This document shows positions 44,493-55,812 of a stretch of 64,000 bases of DNA, in pieces. The DNA is taken from positions 2,666,001-2,730,000 of the forward strand of contig NZ_AP024854.1 in assembly GCF_024529955.1 (NCBI RefSeq), read 5' to 3'. Position numbers and translations under genes: made by a program. Position 1 is the first letter of the stretch. Each line of letters opens with the position of its first letter. Under the pieces are notes generated by a model that worked only from the letters and a program-made list of their open reading frames with translations, was not told the DNA's origin and did not search any database. This stretch comes from Photobacterium toruni. GTDB taxonomy: Bacteria; Pseudomonadota; Gammaproteobacteria; Enterobacterales; Vibrionaceae.

Positions 44493-45245
44493 TTGGCAAG
44501 ATATATACTCACATTACTTTTACTTGCCACTACCGCAGCTAATGCTAGTGAAGAAACAACGACATCAAATGAGCCATCGCCACTAACAAGTACCATTGGC
44601 TTAGGCTATCAGTCGCTATCGGGTAACTCTGATTCCCAAACCTTAAATGGTAATGTTGCACTCACCTATACCAAAGGCCGTTATCAAACCAACGGTGATG
44701 CCAAGTTTATTATGGCAAAGAAAAATGGTGAAGAAGACAAACGTAAAATGTCGATGAGCTTAAAAGCAAAGCGAATGATTCGAGATGGTTATTATTTTTA
44801 TGGTAATGGCAGTTATATTGATGACCGCTATGGGCCTTATTATGCAGATTCAATCGTTTCAACAGGTATCGGTTACCGTTTATTTAGTTATGAAACTTTT
44901 CAAACATTGGTCGATATCGGTCCGGGCTTTCGTCATCAAGACCCTAATCTTGATGAAATAAAAGATGACAGTATTGTTAAACAAGAAGTTGTCAATGAAA
45001 TGGTATTGCAAAGTACCGTTGATATAAAATGGAAGCCATTAAAGACCCTAACACTTAGTGCTAAGTTTAATATTATATCAGGGCAAAGCAACACGACCTT
45101 AGAAACGACCTTAAATGCCACCAACGCCATTACGGATAATATTGCTTTAAACTTAGGCTACACTCAAACGGCTTATTCTTGGGTGCCAGAAGGTATGCAG
45201 AATTCAGATACTACTACCACAATCTCACTTATTTATACGTTATAA
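44493..45245 (+). CDS. DUF481 family outer-membrane beta-barrel protein (TTG start)
   Basis: 250-aa DUF481 (YdiY-like) barrel: GLGYQSLSGNSDSQTLNGNV, YYFYGNGSYIDDRYGPY, GIGYRLF and the C-terminal TTTISLIYTL strand. The open frame reaches an ATG at 44442, but the TTG at 44493 is preceded by GGAGGT (44484-44489) and starts a textbook signal peptide (ARYILTLLLLATTAANA). I therefore take the TTG as the start. The function is unknown. It lies between dnaB (divergent) and rplI (convergent). Confidence 0.78.
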   Translation: MARYILTLLLLATTAANASEETTTSNEPSPLTSTIGLGYQSLSGNSDSQTLNGNVALTYTKGRYQTNGDAKFIMAKKNGEEDKRKMSMSLKAKRMIRDGYYFYGNGSYIDDRYGPYYADSIVSTGIGYRLFSYETFQTLVDIGPGFRHQDPNLDEIKDDSIVKQEVVNEMVLQSTVDIKWKPLKTLTLSAKFNIISGQSNTTLETTLNATNAITDNIALNLGYTQTAYSWVPEGMQNSDTTTTISLIYTL

Positions 45246-45271
45246 ATTATGATTGTCTAAATTACAGATAT

Positions 45272-45302
45272 AAAAAAACCAGCCCGAAGGCTGGTTTTTT
45301 CT
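45272..45302. terminator. Bidirectional terminator, DUF481 gene / rplI
   Basis: Stem AAAACCAGCC (45275-45284) / GGCTGGTTTT (45289-45298) with a CGAA tetraloop, A-run before and T-run after. Confidence 0.92.
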
Positions 45303-45319
45303 ATTAAAGCTAAAAGCGA

Positions 45320-45772
45320 TTACTCTGCAGCAACAACGTTTAGTTTAACAGTTGCGAATACGTCTGAGCTTAGCTGAACGCTAACTTCAAATTCGCCAGT
45401 AGTACGTAGTGCGCCTTCAGGTAGACGTACTTCACTCTTAACAAGTGCAACGCCTGCAGCAGAAACTGCTTCAGCGATGTCACGAGTACCGATTGAGCCG
45501 AATAGTTTACCTTCGTCACCAGCTTTAGATGCAATAACTACACCTTCAAGTACGTTTAGTGCTTCAGCACGTGCTACAGCAGCAGCATGTTGCTCAGCAA
45601 CTTTAGCTTCTAGCTCTGCACGACGTGCGTCGAACATTTCAACGTTCGCTTTAGTCGCCATAACTGCCTTAGCTTGTGGGATAAGGAAGTTACGAGCATA
45701 GCCCGCTTTAACGTTAACTTGGTCGCCAAGGCCACCTAGGTTAGCGATTTTATCAAGTAGAATAACTTGCAT
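45320..45772 (-). CDS. rplI: 50S ribosomal protein L9
   Basis: 150-aa L9: the N-terminal rRNA-binding domain ([32 protein letters not shown]) is joined by a long helix to the C-terminal domain. It is the last gene of the rpsF-priB-rpsR-rplI operon, 38 bp after rpsR. Confidence 0.98.
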   Translation of the reverse strand: MQVILLDKIANLGGLGDQVNVKAGYARNFLIPQAKAVMATKANVEMFDARRAELEAKVAEQHAAAVARAEALNVLEGVVIASKAGDEGKLFGSIGTRDIAEAVSAAGVALVKSEVRLPEGALRTTGEFEVSVQLSSDVFATVKLNVVAAE

Positions 45773-45810
45773 TATCTTGTCCTCTATAAAGTTCTAAAAA
45801 CGACTGCCGC

Positions 45811-46041
<231 letters not shown>

Positions 46042-46053
46042 CTATCTCCTGAT

Positions 46054-46356
46054 CTAAATTAAGTCAATGTGATCGGCATGCAAAACTAATTTCCCGATAC
46101 CATTACGGCCGGTTTGGTAAGAGATAAATCCCTCCACCTTAATATTGCTTCCGACAACTAAATCTTGAGTGAGTACTTGTTGACCTTTACCACTGATTAC
46201 CACGTTAATATAACAATATATTTGGCGTGGTAAATCAGCTTCCCGCTGCACAGATCGATGCTCAAGCACAAAGTGACAATGAGGTATGCCTGCCGGGGAT
46301 TGGCTTCGTTTGGGATGCTTGGCAATAGTGCCAGTCAACACCAGACGATTAGTCAT
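46054..46356 (-). CDS. priB: Primosomal replication protein PriB
   Basis: 100-aa OB-fold single-stranded-DNA-binding protein (NRLVLTGTIAKHPKRSQSPAGIPHCHFVLEHRSVQ), part of the PriA-PriB-DnaT replication restart pathway. It sits between rpsF and rpsR, the normal gammaproteobacterial position. Confidence 0.95.
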   Translation of the reverse strand: MTNRLVLTGTIAKHPKRSQSPAGIPHCHFVLEHRSVQREADLPRQIYCYINVVISGKGQQVLTQDLVVGSNIKVEGFISYQTGRNGIGKLVLHADHIDLI

Positions 46357-46365
46357 TTAAACAAA

Positions 46366-46752
46366 TTACTCAGCAGCTGCTTCGCCTTCAGATTGTGCTT
46401 CAGCACGATCTTCACGCTTAGTAAAACGCTCTTCTTTAGCCTTCATCATAGGAGATGGCTCAGTAACAGCGTGTTTAGTACGCATGATCATGTTACGGAT
46501 CACTGCATCGTTGAAGCGGAAGTTTGACTCAAGCTCGTCAACAACATCTTGCTTAGCTTCTACGTTCATAAGAACGTAATGTGCTTTGTGCAATTTGTTA
46601 ATTGGGTAAGCCATTTGACGGCGGCCCCAATCTTCTAGACGGTGAATTTGACCACCAGAATCTTTGATAGCAGCAGTGTAACGCTCGATCATGCCAGCAA
46701 CTTGCTCGCTTTGATCAGGGTGCACCATGAATACGATTTCGTAATGACGCAT
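46366..46752 (-). CDS. rpsF: 30S ribosomal protein S6
   Basis: 128-aa S6: [46 protein letters not shown], and an acidic C-terminal tail ([13 protein letters not shown]) where RimK adds glutamates in E. coli. It is the first gene of the operon, with a strong ribosome site (AAGGAG), and a likely S6:S18 regulatory leader lies upstream. Confidence 0.98.
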   Translation of the reverse strand: MRHYEIVFMVHPDQSEQVAGMIERYTAAIKDSGGQIHRLEDWGRRQMAYPINKLHKAHYVLMNVEAKQDVVDELESNFRFNDAVIRNMIMRTKHAVTEPSPMMKAKEERFTKREDRAEAQSEGEAAAE

Positions 46753-46776
46753 AGGTTGCTCCTTACGGATTATTCA

Positions 46777-46810
46777 GCTTCCCTTGTCGGCTCGGTTATC
46801 CTGGGGAAGC
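46777..46810 (-). promoter_or_regulatory. Candidate S6:S18-binding leader of rpsF mRNA
   Basis: On the minus-strand RNA, GCTTCCC (46804-46810) pairs with GGGAAGC (46777-46783) around a loop containing ACCGAGCCGACA. CCTTG and CAAGG in the same stretch offer a competing helix. A stem with an exposed CCG upstream of rpsF is the known layout of the S6:S18 autoregulatory element. Confidence 0.5.
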
Positions 46811-46993
46811 AAGGAACTAAAAAAAAGAACCGAGAATTTGGATGACGGATAGTACAGAGAATGATCAATCTAGGCAAGCTTATTTTATCACCACTCGCCG
46901 TTTTTCAATAAAATGAACCCTAACCTCAGCAGATCGTATCTACTGCTTAGTAACAGTCCCACTCAATGCGCATTTTTCATACCGTCACATAAT

Positions 46994-47028
46994 AAAAAAC
47001 CCACCCAGTAATCACTGAGTGGGTTTAA
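46994..47028 (-). terminator. Terminator of rlmB
   Basis: Stem AAACCCACCCAGT (46997-47009) / ACTGAGTGGGTTT (47014-47026) with a G-U pair or mismatch; the minus-strand RNA ends in U residues. Confidence 0.82.
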
Positions 47029-47061
47029 ATAATTATGCAGTTTTTAGCACGTAATCACGCA

Positions 47062-47796
47062 TTATCCGCGTTGACGTACCGCTTCAAACAAACAAATACC
47101 CGTCGCAACAGATACGTTTAAACTTGAAACTGAACCTGCCATTGGAATTTTAATCAAATCATCACAGGTTTCACGCGTTAAACGACGCATACCTTCACCT
47201 TCAGCACCCATCACAATCGCCAATGGCCCTGTCAGTTTACTGTGGTAGATATCATGGGTCGCTTCACCTGCCGTACCCACAATCCATACGCCTTTATCTT
47301 GAAGCGCACGCATAGTACGAGCAAGGTTAGTAACACGAACTAACGGCATAATTTCAGCCGCACCACAAGCCACTTTACTTGCAGTTGCATTTAACTGCGC
47401 TGAGCGATCTTTTGGCACAATCACTGCGACAGCGCCAGCAGCATCTGCGTTACGCAAACACGCACCAAGATTATGAGGATCTGTCACGCCATCTAAAATC
47501 AGCAATAACGGATTTTCTTTGGTGGCTAATAAATCTTCAAGGTTGTTTTCGTTATATTGCTTACCTGGACGTACACGCGCAATAATACCTTGATGAGAAG
47601 CACCATCTACTTTGTCGTCTAATGCTTTACGGCCTGCTTCTTGAATCGTGATGCCTAATTCTTGTAACTCAGTAATTAGCGGCAGTAAACGATCATCTTC
47701 ACGTCCTTTAAGTACGAAGACTTCAATAAAACGTACCGGATCAGATGCAAGCACGGCTTTAACGGCATGGATGCCAAAAATCATATCATTACTCAT
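47062..47796 (-). CDS. rlmB: 23S rRNA (guanosine-2251-2'-O)-methyltransferase RlmB
   Basis: 244-aa SPOUT-class methyltransferase. Landmarks: [35 protein letters not shown] (knot region), [20 protein letters not shown] and [23 protein letters not shown]. It methylates the 2'-OH of G2251 in 23S rRNA. It starts 3 bp after the rnr stop; an in-frame TTG directly before the ATG is less likely as start. Confidence 0.96.
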   Translation of the reverse strand: MSNDMIFGIHAVKAVLASDPVRFIEVFVLKGREDDRLLPLITELQELGITIQEAGRKALDDKVDGASHQGIIARVRPGKQYNENNLEDLLATKENPLLLILDGVTDPHNLGACLRNADAAGAVAVIVPKDRSAQLNATASKVACGAAEIMPLVRVTNLARTMRALQDKGVWIVGTAGEATHDIYHSKLTGPLAIVMGAEGEGMRRLTRETCDDLIKIPMAGSVSSLNVSVATGICLFEAVRQRG

Positions 47797-47799
47797 CAA

Positions 47800-50364
47800 T
47801 TAACTCTTCTTTGCTGCACGTTCAGATTTACCCGCACGTTGCTTTTTCTTCTTGCGAACTTTGGGTTTCTTTTTAGGATCAGTTAGCGGTTTTTCATCCG
47901 ATAACTTGCGTGGTTTTTTATTTCTTGGCTTTTTCTTTTTAGCATCAGCTGCTGGAATCGCGCCTTCTTTTAACTTTTTACGTACCGAAGAGCGCTCACG
48001 TTTATTTTTAGCACGTGATTCATCGACTACCGCTTCGCCATTTTCAACTTTAAACGCAGGCATTCCCTGACGTTTAAGACCGTCAGCTTTGCGCATCCGT
48101 TGCTTTTTCTCACGCCCTTTAGCAGTTTTACCCGCACCACGTTGCTTGCGCTCGGCGCCAACGATATCAAAATCTAATTGACGGTCATTTAGGTTAATCG
48201 CAGCCACTTTAACGTACACGGTATCACCTAAACGATAAATCACACCGGAACTCTCACCCACCAAACGTTGACCCACAGGATCAAACTGGTAGTAATCGTT
48301 AGCAAGGTTTGAAATATGCACTAAACCATCAATGTTTAATTCATTAAGGCGAACAAAGAAACCAAAACCGGTAACGTTAGCAATCACACCTTCAAACTCA
48401 TCGCCAAGGTGATCTTGCATGTACTCACACTTGAGCCAATCAGATACATCACGAGTAGCATCATCGGCACGACGCTCTGTGGTTGAACACTGCTCGCCAA
48501 TGGCATCTATTTCATCAAATGAATAATGATGACCCCCCGTTGGCGTATCGTTCTTAGTATTGCCAGCTTGCTTAGCAATTAAGAATTTGATCGCACGGTG
48601 CAAGGTTAAATCAGGGTAACGACGAATTGGCGACGTAAAGTGCGCATATTGGCTGAGGGCTAAACCAAAGTGACCAATATTATCCGCTTGATAGATCGCT
48701 TGTTTCATTGAGCGCAATAGCATGGTTTGAATTAATTCACGATCATTACGCTCTTGAATTAAATTCGCTAATGCAGCGTAATCTTTCGGACTTGGCTCTA
48801 AACCACCACCAAGCTCTAAACTTAGCTCGCCCAAGAAATCACGGAAACCTTGTAGACGCTCTTCACCTGGAGTGTCGTGAACACGGTATAACGCTGGCTC
48901 TTTAGCACTTTCAACAAATTGTGCTGAAGCGATATTGGCTAAAATCATACATTCTTCGATGATTTTATGTGCTTCATTACGCACTAGCGGTACGATGTTC
49001 TCGATTTTACGATCTGCATTGAAGACAAACTTGGTTTCAACCGTTTCAAATTCAATCGCACCACGTGCTTCACGCGCCACTTTCAGCGCTTTAAACATGC
49101 TGTAAAGTTCTTCAAGATGCGGCACTAATGGCGCGTAACGTTGACGTAACTCGTCATCACCTTCAAGCATGTTACTTACTTTGGTGTAAGTTAAGCGCGC
49201 ATGTGAATTCATCACTGCTTCGTAATGCTTGTAGCCTGTTAGCTTACCGCCTTCAGAGACTGTCATCTCACACACCATACACAAGCGATCTACTTGTGGA
49301 TTGAGTGAACAGAGACCATTTGACAGAACTTCTGGCAACATTGGAATCACTTGAGCTGGGAAGTAAACAGAGTTACCTCGCTTTAGTGCTTCATTATCTA
49401 ATGCTGATTTTGGACGTACATAGTAACTTACGTCAGCAATTGCGACCCATAAACGCCAGCCACCATCAGGATTACGCTGACAGTGCACCGCATCATCAAA
49501 GTCACGTGCATCTTCACCATCGATAGTCACCAAGGGTAATTGACGTAAATCGACACGTCCCAATTTAGCTTCTTCTGGCACTTCTTCGGTCAGATGCTTA
49601 ATTTGATTATCAACTTCAGATGGCCACACATGGGGAATATCATGAGTGCGGAGGGCGATTTCAATTTCCATACCCGGTGCCATATTCTCACCCAGTACTT
49701 CAACGACACGGCCAACGGCATTATGTTGACGTGTTGCGCGTTGATTGATCTCAACCACAACCACGTTACCCATACGAGCACCTTGGCGAACGTCTGTTGG
49801 AATAATGATATCTTGCGCAATACGAGAATCATCGGGCACGACGTAACCCATGCCGTCTTCAAGGAAGAAACGGCCAACAATTTGGTTCGGTGATTCTGTT
49901 AAGACGCGCACAACTCGACCTTCACGACGGCCACGTTTATCTTCGCCTTCAGCTTGCGCTAAAATATAATCGCCATGGATCACACTGCGCATTTGATGGG
50001 CAGGTAATAATAAATCAGTCTCTTTACTGTAAGTCCCTTCTGGGCGTAAAAAACCGAAACCATCACGGTGGCCGATAACGTACCCTTTAATTAAATCCAA
50101 ACGCTCAGGCAATGCATAGCATTGACGACGTGTGAAAATTAATTGTCCGTCACGTTCCATCGCGCGTAAGCGACGACGTAGGCCTTCATATTGATCATCA
50201 CCTTTAAGCTTTAACACAGTAAATAACTGGTCACGGCTAACGGGTGTACTAAAACCACGAATTACTTCAAGTAGTAATTCACGGCTTGGAATGGGATTTT
50301 CGTAATTAGATGCTTCGCGTTCGCGAAAAGGATCAACCGGTAAATCGGTAGTACCTTTAGACAT
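47800..50364 (-). CDS. rnr: Ribonuclease R
   Basis: 854-aa 3'-5' exoribonuclease of the RNB family. An N-terminal HTH and cold-shock domains are followed by the RNB catalytic domain ([17 protein letters not shown] with the metal-binding aspartates), an S1 domain ([23 protein letters not shown]) and a long Lys/Arg-rich tail (residues about 745-854). It degrades structured RNA and helps trans-translation. It forms an operon with rlmB. Confidence 0.97.
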   Translation of the reverse strand: MSKGTTDLPVDPFREREASNYENPIPSRELLLEVIRGFSTPVSRDQLFTVLKLKGDDQYEGLRRRLRAMERDGQLIFTRRQCYALPERLDLIKGYVIGHRDGFGFLRPEGTYSKETDLLLPAHQMRSVIHGDYILAQAEGEDKRGRREGRVVRVLTESPNQIVGRFFLEDGMGYVVPDDSRIAQDIIIPTDVRQGARMGNVVVVEINQRATRQHNAVGRVVEVLGENMAPGMEIEIALRTHDIPHVWPSEVDNQIKHLTEEVPEEAKLGRVDLRQLPLVTIDGEDARDFDDAVHCQRNPDGGWRLWVAIADVSYYVRPKSALDNEALKRGNSVYFPAQVIPMLPEVLSNGLCSLNPQVDRLCMVCEMTVSEGGKLTGYKHYEAVMNSHARLTYTKVSNMLEGDDELRQRYAPLVPHLEELYSMFKALKVAREARGAIEFETVETKFVFNADRKIENIVPLVRNEAHKIIEECMILANIASAQFVESAKEPALYRVHDTPGEERLQGFRDFLGELSLELGGGLEPSPKDYAALANLIQERNDRELIQTMLLRSMKQAIYQADNIGHFGLALSQYAHFTSPIRRYPDLTLHRAIKFLIAKQAGNTKNDTPTGGHHYSFDEIDAIGEQCSTTERRADDATRDVSDWLKCEYMQDHLGDEFEGVIANVTGFGFFVRLNELNIDGLVHISNLANDYYQFDPVGQRLVGESSGVIYRLGDTVYVKVAAINLNDRQLDFDIVGAERKQRGAGKTAKGREKKQRMRKADGLKRQGMPAFKVENGEAVVDESRAKNKRERSSVRKKLKEGAIPAADAKKKKPRNKKPRKLSDEKPLTDPKKKPKVRKKKKQRAGKSERAAKKS

Positions 50365-50498
50365 AAACAGTTCCTGTTAGCTAGCCATACATTAAGTATA
50401 CTCAGCTCTTAGGTGAACAGATGGGAACAGGCAATAAATACCTATTCCACTAAATAATAGGGAGTAATATGATGCTAGACCATTATCTTTAAATGGCC

Positions 50499-50939
50499 TT
50501 AGTGTTCTGCAGGCAACCCTAATAAGACACGCAATGGTGGATTATTATCAATCAAAGTCAATAATGTGTACTTATCTAGCTCATTTAAAAAAGCATTACG
50601 CGCATCAGTAAGGATCCCCTTTAACTGACATACAGGAGTAATATTACAAAAATCAGGTGCACAATTGACGATTTGTAACGGTTCAATCGCCCTTACTACG
50701 TGCCCTAATACAATACTTCCTGCAGGCATTCCTAAACGAATACCACCATTTTTTCCTCGTACGGTTTCTACATAACCTAATTGGCCCAATTTATTAATAA
50801 TTTTGACCATGTGGTTACGCGACACACCATAAGTGTCGGTTACTTTTGTGATACTTGTTAACTCACCCTCAGGCAAGCTGGCAAGGTATATCAAGGCTCG
50901 TAGGCCATAATCGGTAAAGCTGGTTAACTGCACATTCAC
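50499..50939 (-). CDS. nsrR: Nitric-oxide-sensing repressor NsrR
   Basis: 146-aa Rrf2-family regulator. It has an N-terminal winged HTH ([34 protein letters not shown]) and the three cluster-ligand cysteines 93, 98 and 104 ([17 protein letters not shown]) that hold an NO-sensitive Fe-S cluster. It is divergent from hmp, its classic target. In E. coli nsrR lies immediately upstream of rnr, as here. Confidence 0.93.
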   Translation of the reverse strand: MNVQLTSFTDYGLRALIYLASLPEGELTSITKVTDTYGVSRNHMVKIINKLGQLGYVETVRGKNGGIRLGMPAGSIVLGHVVRAIEPLQIVNCAPDFCNITPVCQLKGILTDARNAFLNELDKYTLLTLIDNNPPLRVLLGLPAEH

Positions 50940-50996
50940 TCCTCCTGTTACTATTTTAATCTTGTTCTTGACTAAAAGATACAGATCAGATACAAC

Positions 50997-51014
50997 TTAT
51001 AACATATATTATAA
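50997..51014. promoter_or_regulatory. Dyad in the nsrR-hmp intergenic region, candidate operator
   Basis: TTATAACATATATTATAA is an 18-bp near-perfect dyad between the divergent genes, about 25 bp before the hmp ATG. The motif TACAACTTA occurs on either side of its core (50991 and 51016). It resembles an Rrf2-type operator in position, though its match to the enterobacterial NsrR consensus is weak. Confidence 0.4.
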
Positions 51015-51038
51015 ATACAACTTACAAAAGAGAAAGTC

Positions 51039-52241
51039 ATGCTCACTCAAAAAACCATTGATATCGTAAAATCGACGGCACCGATTATCGCAGCTGCTGG
51101 TCCAGCCGTTACTCAACATTTTTATCAGCGTATGTTTGATCACAATCCAGAGCTTAAAGATATTTTTAATATGAGCCATCAACAAGGCTCAGATAAAAAC
51201 ACGCCATCAAGCCAACAACAAGCATTATTTAACGCTGTCTGTGCTTACGCTAATAATATTGATAATTTAGCGGTACTACTACCTGCTGTAGAAAAAATAG
51301 CACAAAAACATACCAGCTTTTTAATTACTGCCGATCAATACCAGATCGTAGGTCATCATCTATTAGCGACTATTGATGAATTATTATCTCCAGGCCAAGA
51401 GGTATTAGACGCATGGGAAGAAGCATACGGCGTGTTGGCTAATATATTCATTAACCGTGAAGAAGAGATCTATCAAGAAAGTGATAATAAAGTAGGTGGG
51501 TGGCGTGGTACACGTGAATTTGTTGTAACCAGTAAACACCCTGACAGTGAATTGATCACCAGTTTTACTTTTGCACCAACAGATGGCGGTCAAGTTGCAA
51601 CTTACAAACCAGGACAATATCTTGGTATTTATATCAATGCACAAGAATTAGCGAACCAAGAAATTCGTCAATACAGCTTATCATCAGCACCTAATAACGA
51701 TCATTACCGTATTTCAGTAAAACGAGAAGCACAAGGAACAGTCTCCAACTACCTTCATGATAAAATTCATGTCGGTGATAACGTTAAACTGGTCGCTCCC
51801 GCTGGTGATTTTTTCTTGAGTGTTGACCCTCAAACACCAGTAACATTAATTTCAGCCGGTGTTGGCTTAACACCTATGTTAGCCATGCTTGAAACGCTAA
51901 CTCAACATCAAGCGGCAGTGAATTGGTTACATGCAACAGAAAATAGTCAGCAACATGCTTATAAAGATCACGTTAAAAGATTAGCAAGCCAACATCAGCA
52001 TATTACTGCATTAACATGGTATAACGCTCCCGCAGTAACGGATCGCCAAGCAGAAAACTATGACTACCAAGGCTTAATCGAACTCAATAAAATTACCGCT
52101 CAAATTTCAGATCCTGAAATGCATTTTTATTGTTGTGGTCCTGTTGGCTTTATGCAATTTATCGCCAAGCAATTAATTGAATTGGGTATCACCAGTGATC
52201 GTATTCATTATGAATGTTTTGGCCCGCATAACATACTGTAA
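51039..52241 (+). CDS. hmp: Flavohemoprotein / nitric oxide dioxygenase Hmp
   Basis: 400-aa enzyme converting NO and O2 to nitrate with NAD(P)H. The globin domain (residues about 1-140) has proximal His91 in IAQKHTSF. It is followed by the FAD domain ([20 protein letters not shown]) and the NAD domain ([36 protein letters not shown]). It lies divergent from nsrR and should be induced by NO. It has a good ribosome site (GAGAAAG) and its own terminator. Confidence 0.97.
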   Translation: MLTQKTIDIVKSTAPIIAAAGPAVTQHFYQRMFDHNPELKDIFNMSHQQGSDKNTPSSQQQALFNAVCAYANNIDNLAVLLPAVEKIAQKHTSFLITADQYQIVGHHLLATIDELLSPGQEVLDAWEEAYGVLANIFINREEEIYQESDNKVGGWRGTREFVVTSKHPDSELITSFTFAPTDGGQVATYKPGQYLGIYINAQELANQEIRQYSLSSAPNNDHYRISVKREAQGTVSNYLHDKIHVGDNVKLVAPAGDFFLSVDPQTPVTLISAGVGLTPMLAMLETLTQHQAAVNWLHATENSQQHAYKDHVKRLASQHQHITALTWYNAPAVTDRQAENYDYQGLIELNKITAQISDPEMHFYCCGPVGFMQFIAKQLIELGITSDRIHYECFGPHNIL

Positions 52242-52283
52242 TATTTAAAATTACGACTCACACCATCAAATCCTACCCAACCA

Positions 52284-52314
52284 ATAACAGCATCTGATTA
52301 GATGCTGTTTTTAT
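52284..52314 (+). terminator. Intrinsic terminator of hmp
   Basis: Stem AACAGCATCT (52286-52295) / AGATGCTGTT (52300-52309), followed by TTTTATT. Confidence 0.87.
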
Positions 52315-52332
52315 TGCAATTTATCATCACGA

Positions 52333-52956
52333 CTACCAAAACGACGAACGTCGCTTAGCACGAGCAATAATATTGGCAGGCATCTTTTGCTCTAGCTGCT
52401 GGCGTAATCGCCGTAATTGTTGATGTTGTCGCTTATTGGTGGTCACTGTCTGATACAACCAGCGATACGCGTCTTCAAAATCTAATGGACTACCATTATC
52501 AGCAATGAGTAATTGAGCTAACTCAATCCGTGCACGAACATTACCTAAAGCGGCGGCTTCACGTAAGTAAGGGATCGCACGCTCTTTATCTTGCTGCAAA
52601 ATAATGCCATGAGCGTAATAACGTCCTAATTGTTCTAATGCAACAGGTACACCTTGCTGAGCAGCTGCACGCATGTAATACATACCTTGATCAATATCTT
52701 TAGAGACACATACACCCCATGCAAGCATATCCCCATAAAGAAATTGATAAGTGGGTGATTCTATTTTTTCTGCGCGCGCTTGAATATCTTGTACTAACTG
52801 ACAATCATCTGCTTTCACTTGGCGTAAATGCTGGTTAGTTGTAAACCATGCGCTAAGTTGATCTTCGGTGTAAATTGGTACCGCTTCTCCCACAACAGCA
52901 AGGGCATAAGCGGGTGTTGCTAACCCAAGAACAATCGTCATCAGTAAGCATTTCAT
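52333..52956 (-). CDS. motX: Sodium-type flagellar motor protein MotX
   Basis: 207-aa periplasmic protein with signal peptide (residues 1-18) and Sel1-like repeats (FLYGDMLAWGVCVSKDIDQGMYYMRAAAQQG; ALEQLGRYYAHGIILQQDKERAIPYLREAAALG). These blocks and the end MPANIIARAKRRSSFW match Vibrio MotX, which forms the T-ring with MotY and holds the PomA/PomB stator of the polar flagellum. The ribosome site is GAGGAATG. It stands alone, far from other motor genes, next to purA. Confidence 0.9.
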   Translation of the reverse strand: MKCLLMTIVLGLATPAYALAVVGEAVPIYTEDQLSAWFTTNQHLRQVKADDCQLVQDIQARAEKIESPTYQFLYGDMLAWGVCVSKDIDQGMYYMRAAAQQGVPVALEQLGRYYAHGIILQQDKERAIPYLREAAALGNVRARIELAQLLIADNGSPLDFEDAYRWLYQTVTTNKRQHQQLRRLRQQLEQKMPANIIARAKRRSSFW

Positions 52957-53050
52957 TTACATTCCTCACATCTCGAATAGTTATCTATCGGCAATGTAAA
53001 ATAAAACTTTAATCATGACAGATGGCAACCTAACACCAAATTTGAGTTAT

Positions 53051-53080
53051 AAAAAAACCAGCTCGAAAGCTGGTTTTTTT
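53051..53080 (-). terminator. Terminator of purA
   Basis: Stem AAAACCAGCT (53054-53063) / AGCTGGTTTT (53068-53077) with a CGAA loop and symmetric A/T runs. Confidence 0.88.
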
Positions 53081-53101
53081 GCTTAAAGTTATCGCCAGTG
53101 A

Positions 53102-54424
<1,323 letters not shown>

Positions 54425-54538
54425 TCATCTATCGTAGTTAAAAAAGGATTCTAGCACCTAAATTGCCCGCTTGCAGTCATTTTTGGCTTAATACATTGCA
54501 TATATGACGAGTTTTATCTCTTTTTTATGGCCGTTTTT

Positions 54539-54733
54539 CTATATTTTAAGAAACATCATATACGCAATAACACTACCAGCGACGACCAAACACCCACCAA
54601 TACGACGCAATGTATTATCATCTTGTTGACTTAATTGACTGACCATATTACGCCACCCTTGAGGGGCAAGTAATGGTCCTAACCCTTCAACAACTAACAC
54701 TAAACCAATGGCTAACAGAACGGTATTCATCAT
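54539..54733 (-). CDS. yjeT: DUF2065 family membrane protein YjeT
   Basis: 64-aa protein with two hydrophobic helices (TVLLAIGLVLVVEGLGPLL and IGGCLVVAGSVIAYMMFL) matching E. coli YjeT (65 aa). The function is unknown. The frame extends to an ATG at 54742; GGA is better spaced for the ATG at 54733 (MMNTVLL). It sits between hflC and purA as in E. coli. Confidence 0.88.
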   Translation of the reverse strand: MMNTVLLAIGLVLVVEGLGPLLAPQGWRNMVSQLSQQDDNTLRRIGGCLVVAGSVIAYMMFLKI

Positions 54734-54742
54734 ATATTTCAT

Positions 54743-54778
54743 CCAAAAAAAAAGACAAGGCGAAGGCCTTGTCTTTAT
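54743..54778 (-). terminator. Terminator of the hflK-hflC unit
   Basis: Perfect stem AAAGACAAGGC (54751-54761) / GCCTTGTCTTT (54766-54776), then U9 on the minus-strand RNA. It separates hflC from yjeT-purA, so those genes need another promoter or read-through. Confidence 0.87.
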
Positions 54779-54808
54779 TATAACGATTGCACTGTTATGA
54801 AAGCGAGC

Positions 54809-55810
54809 TTACTTTGCTGATAGCTCTGAATGGTTCATGTATTTAAAGAACTCATTATTCGGATCAACAACAAGAATGTCATTTTTCGAATTAAAGCTAT
54901 TTTCATACGCCTTCAAAGAACGCCAGAAACTGTAAAACTCAGGATCTTGATTATATGCTTTCGCATAAATCTCAGCCGCTTGTGCATCTGCGTCACCACG
55001 TACAACTTGTGCTTTACGCTTTGCGTCAGCCAAAACTGTTGCCACTTCAAGTTCTGAACGAGCACGAAGCTCTTCAGCACGTTGACGGCCTTGAGAACGG
55101 TAGCTACGCGCCACTGACTCACGTTCAGCACGCATACGACGGTAGATAGACTCACTGATTTCATCTGGTAAGTTGATTTTCTTAATACGGAAATCAACTA
55201 CTTCAATACCTAAGTCTTTCGCACTTTCACGCGTTTCTTCAAGTACATCAGCCATGATTTGATCACGTTGACCTTCAACTTTCTTCACCGGTACCACACC
55301 TTCAATCACAGCTAAAGCAGCTTTCGCAGCTTTAGTTTGTGCAATATCAGCAGGCACAGAAGGAGCTGAAGTACTGTCTTCTCCAGATACAATTTGTTTG
55401 ATCTCTTTCGCACCAATTTCGGCACGTAAGCTATCAACGACTTTACGCTTTAATAACGATTCTGCAGTTGATGTATTACCACCACCTGTTGCTAAGTAAT
55501 ATTTACCGAAATCTTTAATACGCCACTTTACGTAAGTATCAATGATTACATCTTTTTTCTCAGCAGTTAAGAAACGATCAGCTTGGTCGTCCATGGTTTG
55601 AATACGTGCATCAAGATCATGCACACGATCAAACACAGGTACTTTAAAGTGAAGACCTGGCTCGTAAACACGTGCAATTTCGGTATTGTTATCTTTTAGA
55701 ATACGACCGAAACGCACCACGATACCGCGCTCACCTTCTTTGACGACAAACATAGACATCAATAATAGTGCAATAAAAATCACAACTACTGGGATGATTA
55801 ACTTACGCAT
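54809..55810 (-). CDS. hflC: FtsH protease modulator HflC
   Basis: 333-aa SPFH/prohibitin-domain protein with an N-terminal membrane anchor (residues about 3-22) and a large periplasmic domain (EGERGIVVRFGRILKDN; RVHDLDARIQTMDDQADRFLTAEKK). With HflK it forms a cage around FtsH and limits degradation of membrane proteins. It starts 2 bp after the hflK stop. Confidence 0.95.
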   Translation of the reverse strand: MRKLIIPVVVIFIALLLMSMFVVKEGERGIVVRFGRILKDNNTEIARVYEPGLHFKVPVFDRVHDLDARIQTMDDQADRFLTAEKKDVIIDTYVKWRIKDFGKYYLATGGGNTSTAESLLKRKVVDSLRAEIGAKEIKQIVSGEDSTSAPSVPADIAQTKAAKAALAVIEGVVPVKKVEGQRDQIMADVLEETRESAKDLGIEVVDFRIKKINLPDEISESIYRRMRAERESVARSYRSQGRQRAEELRARSELEVATVLADAKRKAQVVRGDADAQAAEIYAKAYNQDPEFYSFWRSLKAYENSFNSKNDILVVDPNNEFFKYMNHSELSAK

Positions 55811-55812
55811 AA

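Noticed and set aside
47852..48070. Plus-strand frame rich in Leu/Phe, possible small membrane protein
   Set aside because: It is antisense to the Lys-rich tail of rnr; its hydrophobicity is the mirror of lysine codons.
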